64,000 nt of DNA, taken from Exiguobacterium sp018617385 (lineage in GTDB: Bacteria > Bacillota > Bacilli > Exiguobacteriales > Exiguobacteriaceae). Position 1 is the stretch's first letter. Each line of letters opens with the position of its first letter. Location of the stretch: the NCBI RefSeq assembly GCF_018617385.1, contig NZ_JACSKA010000001.1, positions 868,001 through 932,000 on the forward strand, read 5' to 3'. Under the pieces are notes generated by a model. The model was not told where the DNA came from and ran no database searches. It saw only the letters and a program-made list of their open reading frames with translations. Below, piece after piece: positions 8,448-15,709 of the stretch. The position numbers and the translations under genes are program-made.

Positions 8448-8936
8448 ATGCCAACATTTAAAGGGAACAACGTAACATTACTAGGAAATCCAGTGAAGGT
8501 AGGAGATCAAGCTCCTGATTTCCGTGTCTTGACGACTGCATTAGAAGAAGTGACGCTATCGAGTTATCCGGGGAAAAAATTGATCAGTGTCATTCCTTCG
8601 ATTGATACAGGCGTATGTGATGCACAAACGCGTGAGTTCAATGAAAAAGCTTCATCACTCGGTGGTACAGTCTTGACTGTATCGAACGACTTGCCGTTCG
8701 CGCAGCGCCGTTGGTGTTCTGCGTCCGGGTTGGACAACGTGGTCACACTCTCAGACCACCGCGACCTCTCGTTCGCAAAAGCATACGGTGTTTTAATTGA
8801 AGAAATGCGCCTCCTTGCGCGTTCGGTATTTGTCGTCGATTCGAATGGCGTCGTCCAATATGTACAATATATGGATGAAATGACAGATGAAGTTGATTTC
8901 GCAGCGGCACTTGAGGCGTTCGAACAAGCGAATTGA
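8448..8936 (+). CDS. tpx: Thiol peroxidase (Tpx-type peroxiredoxin)
   Basis: Reduces hydroperoxides using thioredoxin. The peroxidatic Cys57 lies in IDTGVCDAQTREFN and the resolving Cys90 in RRWCSASGLDNV, the atypical 2-Cys arrangement of Tpx enzymes; the 162-residue length is close to the family's roughly 166. AAAGGGGATGAGTAC precedes the ATG. Followed by ytxK and ackA in the same order as in B. subtilis. Confidence 0.96.
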   Translation: MPTFKGNNVTLLGNPVKVGDQAPDFRVLTTALEEVTLSSYPGKKLISVIPSIDTGVCDAQTREFNEKASSLGGTVLTVSNDLPFAQRRWCSASGLDNVVTLSDHRDLSFAKAYGVLIEEMRLLARSVFVVDSNGVVQYVQYMDEMTDEVDFAAALEAFEQAN

Positions 8937-8984
8937 TTCGTTTGGCGAAATTGATTAAAATAGCTTACACTAGTACGTGAACCG

Positions 8985-9013
8985 ACCGGTCCTCTCATGG
9001 GGGCCGGTTTTGT
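8985..9013 (+). terminator. GC-rich hairpin between tpx and ytxK
   Basis: ACCGGTCC and GGGGCCGGT can pair around a short loop, followed by TTTTGT. A moderate terminator, possibly partial, because ytxK starts only 20 bases later. Confidence 0.6.
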
Positions 9014-9032
9014 ATGGAAAGGATGAACGAAA

Positions 9033-9926
9033 ATGGAACGTTTTGAACAACTTTATCGTGATTGGAAAAAGGAAGCGAAGAAACTAGTCAACGACCTGGA
9101 TGTATTACCAATCGAGGCACTCGTCCAAGTATTTGACCATGTTGACATTGAAAAAGAGAAGATGGACGATGTCCGTAAAGCTGTGAGTTTACTCGTCTTG
9201 GAAGAAACGACACAACTCCCTCCGAACAATCAACCGACACCGGATGCGGTCAGCCTATTTATGGGTTATCTAGCTACGAAGCTGCTTAAGGAAAATGCGA
9301 CGATTCTAGACTTAGGTAGTGGGACAGGTACGTTGACGCATGCCATTCTTTCTCAGTTAAAAGATGCGACAGCACAAGCGGTCGAAGTGGATGAACTGTT
9401 GCTTCGTCTTTCCTACTCCATGAGTAACTTGTTAGGAGAAACGGTATCCTACTTCCATCAAGACGCCCTTGCTCCTTTGTTTGTTGAACCGAGCGACCTT
9501 TCCGTTGCTGACTTGCCGATCGGCTATTATCCAAATGATGAAGTGGCAGCCGGTTACGACATGAAACGAGAAGAAGGACATGCCTATTCGCATTTCCTCT
9601 TGATGGAACAGGCGATTCGCCATACGAAACCAGGTGGGCATGGATTATTTGTCATCCCGAACAATTTGTTTGAACAGGATGACGAAGGGAAATTAAAACA
9701 ATGGATGGACCGTGAGGCTGTTGTGAAAGGGGTCATTCAACTTCCGACGACGATGTTCAAAGACGAGCGTTACGCGAAAAGCTTGTTGCTTCTTCAAAAA
9801 GTAGGAGAAGGCGTCACACGGCCGAAACAAGCGCTATTCGTGGAACTTCCGTCATTCACTGATGTGAGAGCGGTAGCCAATGTCGTGAAACAGATTGACG
9901 AGTGGTTCAAAACAACTCAAAAATAA
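9033..9926 (+). CDS. ytxK: YtxK-like class I SAM-dependent methyltransferase
   Basis: A 297-residue protein with the SAM-binding motif I ILDLGSGTGTLT (about residues 92-103) and a DLPIGYYP motif (about 156-163) in the position of the NPPY motif of N6-adenine methyltransferases, followed by HFLLMEQAIRHTKPGGHGLFVIPN. This matches YtxK, annotated as an adenine-specific DNA methyltransferase homologue but without a known target. The N-terminal 90 residues are helical. It sits between tpx and ackA as in B. subtilis. The true substrate (DNA, RNA or protein) cannot be read from sequence. Confidence 0.85.
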   Translation: MERFEQLYRDWKKEAKKLVNDLDVLPIEALVQVFDHVDIEKEKMDDVRKAVSLLVLEETTQLPPNNQPTPDAVSLFMGYLATKLLKENATILDLGSGTGTLTHAILSQLKDATAQAVEVDELLLRLSYSMSNLLGETVSYFHQDALAPLFVEPSDLSVADLPIGYYPNDEVAAGYDMKREEGHAYSHFLLMEQAIRHTKPGGHGLFVIPNNLFEQDDEGKLKQWMDREAVVKGVIQLPTTMFKDERYAKSLLLLQKVGEGVTRPKQALFVELPSFTDVRAVANVVKQIDEWFKTTQK

Positions 9927-10045
9927 TGGACAAAATACTTGAAAAAGGTATGCAAAATCAAGTATCTTCATTATGATACAGTTATCAGTTTTAAATTGAA
10001 CAGATAAAGATATGCGTTTAAAACGAAAGGTAAGAGGTGTATGAC

Positions 10046-11257
10046 ATGACGAAAATTATGGCAGTCAATGCGGGTAGTTCATCGCTCAAGTTCCAGTTAC
10101 TCGAGATGCCAACGGAAGAGTTGCTCGCAGTCGGACTCGTAGAGCGTGTAGGGAAAGAAGATGCGATTTTTACAATCAAGTACGGTGAAGGACAGAAGTT
10201 CAACGTGGTCACACCACTTCACACGCACAAAGAAGCGGTTGAATTGGCGTTGGAGAAATTGATCGAGTTGGATATCATCCAATCATTCGATGAGATTTCT
10301 GGCGTAGGTCACCGTGTGTTACACGGAAAAGAGTTGTATGCGGATTCGGTCGTCATTGACGATGAAGTCATGAAGAACATCGAGTCGTTCACAGAGCTCG
10401 GCCCACTTCATATCCCACCAAACTTGACAGGTATTCGCGCATTCCAGGCAATTTTACCGAATGTCCCACAAGTAGCGGTATTCGATACAGCGTTCCACCA
10501 GTCAATGCCTGAAGAGAATTTCTTGTACAGTCTTCCTTACGAATACTATACAGAACACGGTGTACGTAAATACGGCTTCCACGGAACGAGCCACAAGTAT
10601 GTCACACAGCGCGCGGCAGAACTTCTCGGTCGTCCGCTAGAAGACTTGCGTTTGATTTCATGTCACCTCGGTAGCGGTGCATCGATCGCTGCAGTAGCAG
10701 GTGGTCGCTCAATCGATACAACGATGGGCTTCACACCACTTGAAGGAATCACGATGGGAACGCGCTCAGGTTCATTGGACCCGGCCCTCATCCCGTTCTT
10801 GATGCAAAAAACAGGGAAGTCTGCTGAAGACGTCTTGAACGTCATGAACAAAGAGTCTGGTGTGTACGGACTTTCTGGTATCTCAAGTGACTTGCGTGAC
10901 ATCGAGCAAGCGGCTGCAGAAGGCAACCATCGTGCAGAAGTTTCATTAAAAATCTTCTCGAACCGTATTCACGGTTACATCGGTCAATATGCGGCTGAAA
11001 TGAATGGTGTCGACGCCATCATCTTCACTGCAGGTGTCGGAGAGAACTCGGACGTCATCCGTGAACGCATCCTTCGTGGTCTTGAATTCATGGGTGTCTA
11101 CTGGGATCCTTCTCTTAACAACGGTGCTCGTGGGAAAGAGTTATTCATCAACTACCCACACTCACCAGTTAAAGTCATCATCATCCCGACGAACGAAGAA
11201 TTGGTCATCGCGCGTGACACGGTACGCATCGCAAACCTTGTCGAAGCACACGCATAA
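10046..11257 (+). CDS. ackA: Acetate kinase
   Basis: Interconverts acetyl phosphate plus ADP with acetate plus ATP, the overflow-metabolism step. The 403 residues show the ASKHA family signatures: MAVNAGSSSLKFQL at the start, HRVLHGKELY, FDTAFHQSMPE, GFHGTSHKYV, and the C-terminal FTAGVGENSDVIRE. The ATG at 10046 is chosen over an upstream GTG at 10037 that lies inside the AGAGGTG site. In B. subtilis ackA is activated by CcpA; I see no good cre in the 119 bases upstream. Confidence 0.97.
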   Translation: MTKIMAVNAGSSSLKFQLLEMPTEELLAVGLVERVGKEDAIFTIKYGEGQKFNVVTPLHTHKEAVELALEKLIELDIIQSFDEISGVGHRVLHGKELYADSVVIDDEVMKNIESFTELGPLHIPPNLTGIRAFQAILPNVPQVAVFDTAFHQSMPEENFLYSLPYEYYTEHGVRKYGFHGTSHKYVTQRAAELLGRPLEDLRLISCHLGSGASIAAVAGGRSIDTTMGFTPLEGITMGTRSGSLDPALIPFLMQKTGKSAEDVLNVMNKESGVYGLSGISSDLRDIEQAAAEGNHRAEVSLKIFSNRIHGYIGQYAAEMNGVDAIIFTAGVGENSDVIRERILRGLEFMGVYWDPSLNNGARGKELFINYPHSPVKVIIIPTNEELVIARDTVRIANLVEAHA

Positions 11258-11266
11258 TACGAAACG

Positions 11267-11300
11267 AACCCACGTTACTTCATGTAACGTGGGTTTTTTA
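11267..11300 (+). terminator. Terminator of ackA
   Basis: AACCCACGTTAC pairs perfectly with GTAACGTGGGTT over a short loop, followed by a T run. Confidence 0.9.
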
Positions 11301-11352
11301 TGAGCCTTTTTGACTAATGTGAAGAAGGGACAGTAGGACAATTATTTTCCTC

Positions 11353-11517
11353 TTTGTAATATTCGGAGCTTTTTTTACATCGTTTTGCAATGTTTACGTC
11401 ATGAATAAACCATATATTGGATGTAAATTTATAAAAATATCTCTCGTTCGATTCAAATGTCTAATCTAACACGATAAATCGTTACTTTTGACATCGATTT
11501 GTAATGTTCGTGTCACT
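11353..11517 (+). promoter_or_regulatory. Iterated WalR-like elements upstream of the 3D-domain gene
   Basis: Part of the 409-base gap between ackA and the 3D-domain gene. Three related elements occur: TGTAATATTCG (11355-11365), TGCAATGTTTACGTCAT (11386-11402) and TGTAATGTTCGTGTCAC (11500-11516). The last has the TGT(A/T)A-N5-TGT layout of WalR (YycF) boxes, with two mismatches. The second and third also share upstream ACATCG-(T/A)TTT, so the repeated unit is about 28 bases. WalR control of 3D-domain wall enzymes is known for B. subtilis yocH; here it is inferred. Confidence 0.45.
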
Positions 11518-11549
11518 CAAATGAACAGGAAGTGTAACGGCACTGACCG

Positions 11550-11582
11550 ATATTTCGTCATATAGTTATCTGGACGAAATAT
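11550..11582. repeat. 10-bp perfect inverted repeat (operator-like)
   Basis: ATATTTCGTC (11550-11559) and GACGAAATAT (11573-11582) are perfect inverted copies separated by 13 bases, 85 bases upstream of the 3D-domain start codon. No T run follows, so it is not a terminator. A dimeric regulator site is possible. Confidence 0.6.
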
Positions 11583-11666
11583 TCATCGGAAAGCTATGAA
11601 TCACCTGTTACATATGGGTCGATCTCAAAGGATAAACAAATTGACGAAGAGAGGACGAAAAAACGT

Positions 11667-12269
11667 ATGTTGAAAAAAATCATGACGCTCTTACTTCTCG
11701 CCATCGCCGTATTTGCATTTGCTCTACCGACTTCACCAGTGGAAGCAGCTACTAAAAAAGTTTATGTTGCGACAAAGTCAGGTTCGAAGATGGTTTATGC
11801 AGAAGGGAAATCAAATGCACGAGTGATTGGGAAGATGACAGCGAGTGATCGTCTTCAACGTACAGGTTCTCGAGGTGCTTGGATTCGTGTGAACTATAAA
11901 GGGAAGGCCGGATGGGTCCCTACAAAGAACTTACGTACGGTAAGTGCTCCAAAACCGCTCAAACCAGCAAGCGTGAAGACATATACGATGAAAGCATCGG
12001 CATATACACCGTATTGCAAGGGATGTTCAGGTAAGACAGCACTTGGTTGGAACGTTCGTACTCAAAAACGCAATGTCATCGCGGTAGACCCGCGCGTCAT
12101 TCCGCTCGGAACAAAAGTACAAGTATACGTAGGGAGCAAGTTGTTAGGTACCTACACGGCAGCTGATACAGGCGGCGCCATCAAAGGGAATAAAATCGAC
12201 ATCTTAATGTATTCACATAGTGCGGCGATTCAATTCGGTCGCAAAACGGTTACGGTCAAGGTGTTGTAA
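11667..12269 (+). CDS. Secreted SH3-like plus 3D-domain cell-wall protein
   Basis: A 200-residue exported protein. A signal peptide (MLKKIMTLLLLAIAVFAFAL, cleavage likely near PVEA-ATK at about residue 28) is followed by a bacterial SH3-like domain (about 30-92, with GAWIRVNYKGKAGWVPTKNL) and a C-terminal 3D domain (about 105-200). The three Asp of the 3D fold are seen in IAVDPRVIPLG, TAADTGG and NKIDI, as in MltA/YocH-type murein enzymes. Two extra cysteines occur in YCKGCSG. Likely binds or cleaves peptidoglycan outside the cell. Stand-alone gene with a long regulatory-looking upstream region. Confidence 0.88.
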   Translation: MLKKIMTLLLLAIAVFAFALPTSPVEAATKKVYVATKSGSKMVYAEGKSNARVIGKMTASDRLQRTGSRGAWIRVNYKGKAGWVPTKNLRTVSAPKPLKPASVKTYTMKASAYTPYCKGCSGKTALGWNVRTQKRNVIAVDPRVIPLGTKVQVYVGSKLLGTYTAADTGGAIKGNKIDILMYSHSAAIQFGRKTVTVKVL

Positions 12270-12277
12270 TGCATAAG

Positions 12278-12309
12278 AAAGGGTCTTGCGATTGCGCAAG
12301 ACCCTTTTT
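12278..12309. terminator. Bidirectional terminator between the 3D gene and usp
   Basis: AAAGGGTCTTGCG and CGCAAGACCCTTT form a 13-bp stem with a 4-base loop, with a T run on the right and A run on the left. Confidence 0.9.
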
Positions 12310-12322
12310 GATGGATGGATGA

Positions 12323-12760
12323 TTATTGACGAACGATGAGGACGTCACATTTCGCATAACGAACGATGCTTTCAGAGACGCTTCCGATAAAGAAACGTTC
12401 TACAGCGTTTAAACCTGTCGCGCCACAAATAATAAGATCAATATCATGATTAGGCGCAATCTTTTTCGCAATCGTCACTTTCGGTGAGCCGTATTCGATC
12501 ACCGTCTCGACTTCTTTTACGCCACGCTCTTTCGCGCGATTGACATAGTCTTCAAGCAATTCTTTCGCATATGTCTCGGCGCGCTCTGTGATTGTCCGAT
12601 CGTACGCTTCTACAGTCGCAAATGTCCGTGTATCAATCACATGACCGACGTACAGTTTTCCTTCGTTACGAATCGCGACATCGATTGCTGTTTCGAATGC
12701 ACGTTCCGCCTCTTTAGAGCCGTCAACGGCAGATAAAATGTGTTTGTATACAATTGCCAT
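12323..12760 (-). CDS. Universal stress protein, UspA family
   Basis: A 145-residue single Usp domain of the ATP-binding type: the signature G-2x-G-9x-G-S is present in GATGLNAVERFFIGSVSES near the C-terminus, and the N-terminal Asp lies in HILSAVDGSKEAE. These proteins help survival under starvation or stress; their exact action is not settled. The ATG at 12760 follows AAAGGTTGGGATTTAC; the frame is open 19 codons further but without a ribosome-binding site. Divergent from the SDR gene. Confidence 0.92.
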   Translation of the reverse strand: MAIVYKHILSAVDGSKEAERAFETAIDVAIRNEGKLYVGHVIDTRTFATVEAYDRTITERAETYAKELLEDYVNRAKERGVKEVETVIEYGSPKVTIAKKIAPNHDIDLIICGATGLNAVERFFIGSVSESIVRYAKCDVLIVRQ

Positions 12761-12840
12761 GTAAATCCCAACCTTTCGCTCGAAATATACGTTCGGCTTA
12801 CATATATAGTATACCACTTCTTTCGGTTTTCACGCTTTTT

Positions 12841-12872
12841 CGCCATGAAAATGAGTGAATTTTTTCATGGCG
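12841..12872. repeat. 11-bp perfect inverted repeat between usp and the SDR gene
   Basis: CGCCATGAAAA (12841-12851) and TTTTCATGGCG (12862-12872) are perfect inverted copies with a 10-base spacer. It lies in the divergent intergenic region with no T run beyond either arm, so an operator or a small RNA structure is more likely than a terminator. Confidence 0.6.
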
Positions 12873-12893
12873 GTGTTCACGACATGTCCAAGT

Positions 12894-12923
12894 TTGGAAT
12901 TCGTGTGAAAGAACGGGTAAAAT
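12894..12923 (+). promoter_or_regulatory. Probable promoter of the SDR gene
   Basis: -35 TTGGAA (12894-12899), an 18-base spacer and -10 TAAAAT (12918-12923), just before the GGAGGAGG ribosome-binding site. Confidence 0.5.
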
Positions 12924-12943
12924 AAGGCGGAGGAGGTAGGACG

Positions 12944-13669
12944 ATGAAACATGTATTGATTACATCTGGTGCCAAAGGGATTGGACGCGTCGTGACGGAG
13001 CGTCTGTTACAAGATGGTTGGCACGTTAGCATTTTGCAACGGAATCCAATCGACTGGGAACATGAGCGGATACATATGATCGAGGCCGGATTGACGGACC
13101 GCGAACAACTGCTCTCGGCCTATGAGCAAGCGGTCGAACGGTTTGGTGAACCGGACGCCTTGATCTTAAATGCAGGTCCATATATCTTTGAGCGGAAACC
13201 GCTCGTCGAATTGACGGACGACGAGTGGGACGAAGTACTCACGGGCAACCTGTCCGCCTCATTTTGGTTAATGCGTCGTGCGCTTCCTTCCATGCGCTCG
13301 AATCGATTCGGACGCATCATCTCGTATGGGTTTCCGGAAAGTGGGACGGCGCCTGGCTGGATCCATCGTTCTGCGTTTGCCGCTGCAAAGACGGGACTCG
13401 TCAGTTTGACAAAATCGGTCGCATTGGAAGAGGCACCGTTCGGGATTACGGCGAACATGGTCAACCCGGGCAATATCGTCGGCTCACAAAAGGAGATGCG
13501 CATTGAGGAGGCGGAAGTAGATGAAGGCACTCCGGTCGGTCGACACGGGACGGGAGAAGATATCGCGCGTTTGATTTCATTCTTATTACAAGAAGACTCG
13601 GACATGATCACAGGTGCCATCATCGATGTGACAGGCGGCGTCAACGTCGTCCATCAATACCGGAAGTGA
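12944..13669 (+). CDS. SDR-family oxidoreductase with altered active site (YtkK-like)
   Basis: A 241-residue short-chain dehydrogenase/reductase fold. The cofactor motif TSGAKGIG is at residues 7-14 and NAG at about 74-76 (LILNAGPY). The usual catalytic YxxxK is replaced by FxxxK (SAFAAAKTG, about residues 147-155), so the proton-donating Tyr is missing, while the Ser region ISYGFPESG and the Lys remain. C-terminal GRHGTGEDIARLISFL and TGAIIDVTGGV are FabG-like. It resembles YtkK of B. subtilis by fold and neighbourhood; substrate unknown. It is followed 10 bases later by a phosphoesterase gene, probably in one operon. Confidence 0.8.
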   Translation: MKHVLITSGAKGIGRVVTERLLQDGWHVSILQRNPIDWEHERIHMIEAGLTDREQLLSAYEQAVERFGEPDALILNAGPYIFERKPLVELTDDEWDEVLTGNLSASFWLMRRALPSMRSNRFGRIISYGFPESGTAPGWIHRSAFAAAKTGLVSLTKSVALEEAPFGITANMVNPGNIVGSQKEMRIEEAEVDEGTPVGRHGTGEDIARLISFLLQEDSDMITGAIIDVTGGVNVVHQYRK

Positions 13670-13679
13670 GGGGAACGCG

Positions 13680-14402
13680 ATGAAAATCGGAGTGGTCACG
13701 GACGTTCATGGCAATCTCGAAGCGTTGGAGGCTGCGCTCCAAGTCATGGATACAGAGCGGGTCGACGTCATCTGGTCACTTGGTGACATGATTGCGATGG
13801 GACCGGACTCCAATGCGGTCATGGAGCGATTGCTAGATCGGGGCGCGCATATGATTTCTGGGAATCATGATGAGGCCGTCCTTTCCCTTTTGGCTGGACA
13901 CGGTCATCCGGAAAGTTATGCACATACGCGCCCCCACCATGAGTGGGTCGCGCGTCAATTGGAGACTCGATATGCGGATGTCCTCGAATCTCTTCCACGA
14001 ACGATGTCCGTCGAAATGGCTGGTGAAACGGTGTTCGGTATTCATTATCATATCCCGACCGACCGACGCCATGCCACGATCGTCGAGGAACCGTTTCACG
14101 AGATTCTCGAACCGACGCTGGAAAATATGCAACGATTATATGGGACGTATGAAGGAGAAATCGTGTTATTCGGACATCACCATCCCGTCCACTCGTTTGA
14201 AGATGACAGGAAACGCTACGTCAATCCTGGTGCGCTCGGGGTGGCGAAAGATGACTTGGCTCGCTTTGCCATATTATCTGAAGGAGAAACCGGGATTGAC
14301 CTTGAACTGAAGGCGATCCCATATGACAAGCGTGCCTTTTTAGAGAAGATGGAACGTTATGACGTACCTCAACGGGATGTCATGCTGCGTTTGTTCTATT
14401 AA
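13680..14402 (+). CDS. Calcineurin-like metallophosphoesterase
   Basis: A 240-residue protein with the full dimetal phosphoesterase set: DVHGN (residues 8-12), GD in SLGDM (35-36), GNHDE (about 61-65), His in FGIHYH, and GHHHPVH (about 164-170), in the YfcE/MJ0936-like class. Likely hydrolyses a phosphoester or phosphodiester in the cytoplasm; the substrate is not known. GAGGGGAACGCG precedes the ATG, 10 bases after the SDR stop, so the two are probably co-transcribed. Confidence 0.85.
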   Translation: MKIGVVTDVHGNLEALEAALQVMDTERVDVIWSLGDMIAMGPDSNAVMERLLDRGAHMISGNHDEAVLSLLAGHGHPESYAHTRPHHEWVARQLETRYADVLESLPRTMSVEMAGETVFGIHYHIPTDRRHATIVEEPFHEILEPTLENMQRLYGTYEGEIVLFGHHHPVHSFEDDRKRYVNPGALGVAKDDLARFAILSEGETGIDLELKAIPYDKRAFLEKMERYDVPQRDVMLRLFY

Positions 14403-14409
14403 GATATGT

Positions 14410-14445
14410 AAAAAGTGCGATCCTTGGTAATGGATCGCACTTTTT
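14410..14445. terminator. Bidirectional terminator between the phosphoesterase and M24 peptidase genes
   Basis: AAAAAGTGCGATCC pairs perfectly with GGATCGCACTTTTT over an 8-base loop. Confidence 0.9.
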
Positions 14446-14446
14446 G

Positions 14447-15544
14447 TCATTCAATCTCTTGAAGTGTTTTCGGATAACTCGTCAATGTTATAGGACCACT
14501 TTCTGTCATAACGAGATCGTCTTCGATACGGACTCCGCCGACTCCCGGTAAATAGATACCCGGTTCGACTGTGAACGTCATCCCGACTTGGGCGGTCATG
14601 TCATTGTTCGCTGCCATCGATGGATGTTCGTGTACTTCGATTCCAATTCCGTGACCGATCCGGTGGGTGAAGTATTCACCATATCCTGCAGACGTGATGA
14701 CTTGTCGTGCGGCGATATCGATTGCGCCAAGTGTCGTCCCGACGTTCGCCATCTCGATTGCGGCTTCCTCCGCTTGGAGAACCGTGTCGTAAATCTCACG
14801 TTGTTTGCGACTCGCCTCACCGAAGACGACCGTCCGAGTGATGTCTGAACAGTATCCCTGCCAAACGACGCCGAGGTCGAACAAGGCGAAATCGCCTTTT
14901 TTCAGACGGTTGTTGCCTGGGACACCGTGAGGGTCTGCACTATTCTCGCCGAACAAGACGAGTGTGTCGAACGACATTTCACGGACACCTTGCTGTTTCA
15001 TAGCGTATTCGATATCCGCGATGACCTCGAGTTCGGTCACGCCTTCACGGAGTGAACGGATCCCGGCTTCGATGGCCATATCTGCTAACTCGGCGGCCCG
15101 CTTCATGATTCGGACTTCGTCCGGTGATTTGATCATACGTAACGTTTGGAGCTCGTCTGTTAAATCGATAATGGACAGACCAGCAAAACCGGCACGAAGA
15201 TGCTCGACTCGGTTGAATGTCAAATGTTCCCCTTCGATCCCGATTCGTTCAGGAACGATTTGGTTGTCGAGGAATAACTTGACGATTTTGTCCCATGGAT
15301 TTTCATGGTCCATATACGTCACGATTTCACCTGACCAGTCACTCGCTTCGACAATCCCTTTTTCAAGTGCTGGGCAGATGATGGCAGTTGTGCCGTTTTT
15401 CAAAACTAAAATGGCAATCAATCGCTCGTGTGCTTCCGCGTATACTCCCGAGAAATAAAACACGGATGCTTTTGATGTGATGAATGCTGCATCTAACCCT
15501 TTTGTCGCTAGAGATTGTGCAATTTGATTGGTGCGTTGATTCAA
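14447..15544 (-). CDS. M24B family Xaa-Pro peptidase
   Basis: A 365-residue cytoplasmic aminopeptidase P or prolidase-type enzyme that cleaves Xaa-Pro bonds. The N-terminal creatinase-like domain (1-130) is followed by the pita-bread catalytic domain. Dimetal ligands are visible: Asp in FDLGVVWQGYCSDITRTV (two Asp), His in HRIGHGIGIEVHEHPS, and Glu in TVEPGIYLPG and VRIEDDLVMT. The length matches YkvY/YpdF-type proteins. Whether it acts as a dipeptidase or an aminopeptidase cannot be told. Divergent from ytoI. Confidence 0.9.
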   Translation of the reverse strand: MNQRTNQIAQSLATKGLDAAFITSKASVFYFSGVYAEAHERLIAILVLKNGTTAIICPALEKGIVEASDWSGEIVTYMDHENPWDKIVKLFLDNQIVPERIGIEGEHLTFNRVEHLRAGFAGLSIIDLTDELQTLRMIKSPDEVRIMKRAAELADMAIEAGIRSLREGVTELEVIADIEYAMKQQGVREMSFDTLVLFGENSADPHGVPGNNRLKKGDFALFDLGVVWQGYCSDITRTVVFGEASRKQREIYDTVLQAEEAAIEMANVGTTLGAIDIAARQVITSAGYGEYFTHRIGHGIGIEVHEHPSMAANNDMTAQVGMTFTVEPGIYLPGVGGVRIEDDLVMTESGPITLTSYPKTLQEIE

Positions 15545-15640
15545 GTTGAATCCCTTCCCTTCTACCTCTTACGTTGACTACTCGTCTATTATAGCTGTTT
15601 CGAAAACAGAAAGGAAATGTTGCAATTTGATTGGTACAGT

Positions 15641-15669
15641 TTGAACTAGTTCGACTGATACAGTATACT
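15641..15669 (+). promoter_or_regulatory. SigA promoter of the ytoI-like gene
   Basis: -35 TTGAAC (15641-15646), 17-base spacer, -10 TATACT (15664-15669). A small perfect palindrome GAACTAGTTC (15643-15652) overlaps the -35 box and could be a repressor site, perhaps of the gene's own HTH protein. Confidence 0.65.
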
Positions 15670-15709
15670 GAATAGAGTAGAAAATGTATTGAGAGAAGGG
15701 ACTCCGCGT

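Larger units (their letters stand above)
11301..11666. other. Long AT-rich regulatory gap before the 3D-domain gene
   Basis: No reading frame here has a ribosome-binding site. Apart from the repeated TGTAAT-type elements and the inverted repeat listed separately, the sequence is AT-rich and I see no conserved RNA. The length (over 350 bases) is unusual for this gene-dense window and suggests complex control of the wall-protein gene. Confidence 0.6.
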
